DNA of 64,000 nucleotides from Paramecium sonneborni (lineage: Eukaryota > Ciliophora > Oligohymenophorea > Peniculida > Parameciidae): positions 402,934 through 466,933 of the forward strand of contig CAJJDN010000035.1 of NCBI GenBank assembly GCA_905182985.1, written 5' to 3'. The number at the start of each line of letters is the position of its first letter. Position 1 is the first letter of the stretch. Shown piece after piece: positions 59,893 through 64,000 of the stretch. A model generated the notes under the pieces. The model saw only the letters and a program-made list of their open reading frames with translations. It was not told the origin of the DNA and searched no databases. A program made the translations under genes and the position numbers.

Positions 59893-60338
59893 TCATTATT
59901 TCTTAGTTTATTTTAAAGCCCCTTTCTTGCATGGTTTTTTGAATGCCCAATCAACTTGAACTTTTTTACCACAGATTCCTTCTGATTTATTTACACCATT
60001 CAAAGCATCTTAAGCATGAGCAAAATCACTAAATTCAACTAATGCATAACTAATTATTAATTAGCTTCTACCCTTTAACAAAACCAGTTCTTCTATCAAG
60101 ATTTAAATGAAGATTCTTAATTGGACCAAATTTACTAAATGCATCAAATAAATCATCTTCCTAAGCTTCTTCATGAATTCCTGCTATAATTAAAATCCAT
60201 CCTTCAACAGCTATTTTTATTTTATTTTTATATTCTACATTTCATAGGACCTGGACCATCATCACTTTCCAAAGATTAAAAATTTCCTGCTTCACCTTTA
60301 TATCTATCAGAATTGTCAATTGCTTATTTTTTCGACAT
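59893..60338 (-). CDS. RBM8A: Exon-junction complex RNA-binding protein Y14 (RBM8A)
   Basis: Two introns (28 and 22 nt) give 131 aa. Intron 1 joins GPMK to [11 protein letters not shown], the start of the [23 protein letters not shown] (RNP-flanking), [20 protein letters not shown] (RNP1, assembled across intron 2), [19 protein letters not shown] and [12 protein letters not shown] follow. These blocks align closely with human RBM8A, which pairs with Mago in the exon junction complex deposited on spliced mRNA in the nucleus. In this family the RRM face binds Mago rather than RNA. The C-terminus is basic but shorter than the RS tail of animals. Fitting for a genome full of tiny introns. Confidence 0.95.
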
Positions 60339-60493
60339 TAATTTATTTAATATGTAGCAATAATAGTATTTAAATTATAATCGAACTTATTTTAAAATAA
60401 AAAAAAGAAAATAAATGTTTTACAAAAACATGACAAATTATTAAATTTATACTCTATAATACATAATAGCTTTATTATAAGGGAATTTTAGTA

Positions 60494-60910
60494 TCACTTG
60501 TATATACTATAATAAATACATTAAAAGACAATTAGGATTATTCAATACTGAAATCAATTTCATTTCTAAAACATTTTTTAAATTTGAGCTACAGCTATGT
60601 TATGATATGATAGTTATTTATGCATTTGTTGAATGGCATAACTTTATTAATAGGATTAATAAATGTATACAACCATACTATTTTTTTTTAAATTGATTAA
60701 ATTTATCTCTAGATTAAATATATTTACCTAAAGCTTCTGAATAACCATAATTTATTCCATAAATTTATTTTATTTTATCCTAATCAATTATTTATTTTCT
60801 TAAAAATCTAAAATATAAGATTATTTTGTATTAATATAAATTAACTTTTGATTATGATATAAATCAATTTTACTATATTATTTATTGCCTTCATCTAAAA
60901 AATCATTCAT
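60494..60910 (-). CDS. Small unknown protein, 111 aa, three introns
   Basis: Hidden in an apparently empty stretch. Three introns (29, 29 and 23 nt) give exactly 112 codons. The protein runs MNDFLDEGNKQYINLYQYKI, then FRFLRKQIIDQDKIKQIYGI, then NYGYSEALGKYIQSRDKFNQ, with FKKCFRNEIDFSIEQ near the end. It is basic and helical with two Cys 18 residues apart. The third intron ends directly before the TGA stop. No family recognised. Exact frame closure through three typical introns is the main evidence; splice choices are by eye. Confidence 0.6.
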
Positions 60911-61198
60911 TCTGATAGTATCTATTCGTAAAATCAATTTCAAACTTAATAGAAGTTTTTAATGCTATAATTTATTTTAAATTTGAGAAAGAGCATTTGT
61001 ACTGTTCTTTTATTGACTAATGATTTTACCAAATTTTTTCAAGATATAATATTATTTTGATTATTGTTTCCTTTTTTAGATTAAATCAATAACAAGGTTT
61101 CTATTAATCCTAAACCTAACACAAAATAAAGATTTTTATTGAATTTTTACTCAAATATATCTCAAAATTTACATGAATATTTTATTTATTTAATATCA

Positions 61199-61789
61199 AT
61201 GTAAGAATTATCACTTAATAAAATATAAGAAGAAATTCCTTAAATTCGATATCGAAGACCAAATTATCAAATTCCTATTCTAAATAGGATTTCAAATGAT
61301 ATTAAATCAATTCAATTTCCAAACAAAACAATAGTTCAAAATAAGCCCAACGAACATAAATAAATAAAACGTTTAAAACTAATACCCTATACTCCTATAT
61401 CTCTGTAGTATAATAAATAGGTTCCATATAAATATTCGAAAAGAATTAATTCAAAAAAAATTAAAGAACAAGATTATTTAGATTTTGAAAGTTCCTCTAG
61501 ATAACTATAATTATTTCTAGAATAAGAAAAAAACCAATTAAAATCTGAGAAATATATATAAGCTTTGCTTGAATGTGTAAGAATGCCATCAGTTAACACT
61601 GAAATCAGTAAGGATAATAAATAAACAATTGATAGTTTATTATAATCGTAAGTTGGCTCTAGCGTCAGAATGAATACTTTAAAGCCTCTATTGTTTAATA
61701 GAAAAAGGTCAAAATCATATGAGATCTTTGATAAGAACTCTAATTAGAATTTTGATTCTCTCGACTTATAAAAATATTAGATCATTTGA
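61199..61789 (+). CDS. Unrecognised 196-aa protein
   Basis: Intronless, 197 codons from ATG 61199 to TGA 61787-61789. Basic and Gln/Ser-rich (IRYRRPNYQIPILNR start, KRLKLIPYTPISLQ), with a short helical middle (LQLFLEQEKNQLKSEKYIQA) and a Ser/Lys tail. No domain or membrane span. It converges with the zinc-finger gene, 36 bp away. The 288-bp spacer before it is AT-rich with nothing seen. Likely real; function unknown. Confidence 0.6.
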
Positions 61790-61825
61790 TATATTATTTA
61801 GTTATGTTGTGTTTTATAACATTAT

Positions 61826-62077
61826 TCATCTCTTAATGGAGTTAATTGATTAATCTAATTTGATTTTTTTTACAATTAGACTGTAAGTATCACTGTCTTG
61901 ATATTACAATAAATACGCAACTTCTCTCTTAACATTTTTTGCAGGAAATGACTTATAATTTTATAATATCTTATTAAATGATTATTATTTGTCATTACAG
62001 ATTTGCTTACTGTTTTATTATTTCATTTTTTAACTTATTGCATTAATCTTTTCATTTATTTATTTGTTATTATTATG

Positions 62078-62122
<45 letters not shown>

Positions 62123-64000
62123 GTTATTATTATTATTATTATTATTGTTGTTATTATTATTATTATTAATAATATTATTAGTATCATTCTTATTATTCTT
62201 ATCATTCTCTTCAGATTCATAATCACTACTTTATAAATATTCACTACTACTAGATGACAAAGAAGAAGAAGAAAACTATTCTTGTAATTCATTATCAAAT
62301 CTAAAATAAATCAATTTAAAAAAAATACTTTTGATCCTTCCTTGTAACTTTCTTTAACTTCTACTGCTCCTTTTGTTTTTTTTGAACTATTTTAGGAACT
62401 TATTATTTTTATAACTTAAACTACTTAACTTCATGATTCCATATTAGAATATCTTATTCTAATATTTTCCATTTCATTTTTTCTCTCCTCATAATTTAAG
62501 AACACAACAATCTCAGATTTTCAAAATCTAATCTTATTGTTTGCATATCTTTGAAACTATTAAGCTGTTATTTAACAAAAGTGTAACCAGTTCTCTTTAT
62601 TTTATTAAAAAATAAATACCTGAAGTTAACTAGGTTTCTTCCTATACAATTAATCATCACTTAATGGACGTACATATTTTTCAAAAATAGAATCCTTTGT
62701 TAACTATTCTAAATCACCTCCACAAATAGTATATAAATCCTTTAATTTTATCATGATATCGTTTCTTTGACATCTTGAACAAAAACAAATAGCCTAATTT
62801 CAATATAAAAAGTACCTAACAAAAAGGACAAACCCAATCAGTCTTTTAAGATACTTCATCTATTTTAATATCATAATTTTATTTTAAACACATTCTACAA
62901 AACTTTCTTTAACATATCAACTCTCCATCTAAATTTATAATTGATTTATACTCTTCTTTGAATAAATACTGTATGCCGTTTTTTTTCTATTTGGAACTTA
63001 TCTTCGACTTTTAATGCCTTCATCATCCACTAAGTATTTTAATAATTTATTACTTTGAGCAAATAAATATGAATCTGTTATTGATGAATTTATTATTGGA
63101 AGACCCATAGTTCCACTTCGATAATTACAAGAGATAAGATATTCCTCTCTAAATAACATTTTACAATGATGACAGGCTTCATATCTTAACAAAAATGAAT
63201 CACTATCACTTGATTAAGCCACTTTAGATTCCTTTGTTAGATTTTTATTAATTAATGGGTTTGGCTTTTATCTATTTTATTGAACTTAATTTATGCCAAT
63301 AAACTTAATTAATTATATTATGATATACATTTTAAGCTATATGAGAATATTTAGTTTTTTGAGGGATATTATAAAATTTAAATAAAGAAGTATCTCTGAG
63401 TTTATCCAATTCGTACATTAAATCCTCATCTATATTTACATAAGTTGAATTTAAAGCTGATTCGAATGCCACACAGAATTAATAACCATTTGGAGAATGT
63501 ATGGTATTTATAACTTTCACTATTGATTCTGCTGTCTATCTATAGTCTAGTTGTTCTAGACTCTTTCTTAGATATGTCAATAATGCTTCATTATTATATA
63601 TTATTTAATTCTTGCTTAAACCATTATTGCCTTTGCCTTATTTATATATATGCACTTAAGTTCCAAAGACATTTAAAGGTTACTCGCTTTTTATTTTTTA
63701 ATTTAAATTTTAGAGATCTTTTTTATTTGATTTATTTAATTATTACAATTCATTAGAATACTCTTATAATTGTTGAAATATTTCATCTTTTTATCCTGTT
63801 CTCAACTCAATCTGTTCATTCAACTTATCCAACAATTTATCCAATTAAGCATTTTCTTAAATTAATGCACTTTTATTATATATCTACATTTATACCTGAT
63901 ATTTTTTTATTTAAATTTAACCATTGATTTTTGTTTCATGTAATAAATTTTCTCAATCTAAGGTATTTTTAAAGCTTTTGCTTTATGAATTAGACCACTC
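61826..64000 (-). CDS. CDCA7-like zinc finger (zf-4CXXC_R1) protein, 5' end beyond window
   Basis: The frame is open at the right edge and closes through six introns (26, 25, 29, 22, 25 and 28 nt) to give 672 visible residues. A coiled coil comes first (AQLDKLLDKLNEQIELRTGQ), then a mixed region (LLTYLRKSLEQLDYRQTAES), then a Cys cluster: YEACHHCKMLF, LISC, CQRKFCRMCLKQNYD and WVCPFCQAICFCSRCQ. This spacing fits zf-4CXXC_R1, the zinc finger of CDCA7/CDCA7L. In those proteins it reads hemimethylated DNA and works with the HELLS remodeller. After it lie a Lys/Gln coiled part, Ser/Glu stretches and an Asn-rich tract coded by a trinucleotide repeat. The 29-nt intron (GTTCC...CAG) before the second Cys block is the least certain splice. 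Confidence 0.75.
62066..62180. repeat. ATT/AAT trinucleotide microsatellite coding poly-Asn
   Basis: About 35-40 near-perfect trinucleotide units with a few interruptions. On the minus strand they read AAT/AAC and give a long Asn run in the C-terminal part of the zinc finger gene. Likely variable in length between strains. Confidence 0.9.

Noticed and set aside
62003..62298. Ile-rich ORFs over the ATT repeat
   Set aside because: Other frames and strand of the poly-Asn coding microsatellite.
1..64000. Telomeric repeats, tRNA genes, CRISPR arrays or operons
   Set aside because: None seen by eye; eukaryotic nuclear context makes CRISPR and bacterial operons inapplicable, and tRNA detection would need a covariance search.

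Overview
The window is macronuclear DNA of a ciliate, almost certainly a Paramecium (species not determined). Three things in the sequence show this. (1) Conserved proteins read through only if TAA and TAG mean glutamine and TGA is the sole stop. (2) Genes are broken by minute introns of 19-35 nt, mostly GTA...TAG, 77 of which I placed; exon lengths then close exactly to whole codons in every gene except two with a one-base frameshift. (3) The DNA is strongly AT-rich, with genes often only tens of bases apart. ORFs called with the standard code are mostly fragments of these genes.

Layout, left to right. 1-9.5 kb: tail of an unknown gene, a Fip1-like mRNA 3'-end factor, MOB4, a duplicated junction with a probable retained internal eliminated sequence (IES), a von Willebrand A protein and two tandem PAS-like paralogues. 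9.5-20 kb: a coiled-coil protein, a sperm-tail PG-rich repeat (STPGR) protein, a LisH/WD40 protein (WDR26/Gid7 type), chaperonin CCT2, a longin R-SNARE, a calcium-dependent kinase and an unknown basic protein. 20-30 kb: a second STPGR protein, an SCP/FCP1-type phosphatase, a 518-aa unknown with paired CxxC motifs and a 249-aa unknown. 30-45 kb: a complete axonemal dynein heavy chain (3,952 aa), a ZIP metal transporter, a 60-bp tandem repeat and a 125-aa protein. 45-64 kb: a CCT-motif protein, an AGC kinase, an amino-acid transporter, a ZC2HC1-type zinc finger protein, an ankyrin protein, an ankyrin-AGC kinase fusion, a Gln/Asn-rich unknown, a CENPB-type HTH protein, the exon-junction protein Y14/RBM8A, two small unknowns and a CDCA7-like zinc finger gene running off the right edge.

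Assembly. Five joins (N at 3324, 21717, 28448, 31260 and 46940-47141) are each flanked by near-identical direct copies of about 0.7-1.3 kb. They look like overlapping contig ends that were not merged, not biological duplications. The true locus is probably about 5-6 kb shorter, and the second gene copies at these joins should be treated as one gene. At the first join the left contig ends in about 96 bp of extra sequence starting at a TA with a Paramecium IES-like end.

Functionally this is an ordinary gene-dense stretch with no operons. Several genes point to cilia and calcium/kinase signalling: the dynein heavy chain, two STPGR proteins, ZC2HC1, a CDPK and two AGC kinases. The less expected items are the ankyrin-AGC kinase fusion, the CENPB-type HTH protein, the CDCA7-like zinc finger with a poly-Asn tail, the plant-like CCT motif protein, the probable retained IES and two homopolymer frameshifts. 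I saw no tRNA, rRNA, CRISPR array, telomeric repeat or mobile element with ends. RNA genes were searched only by eye.
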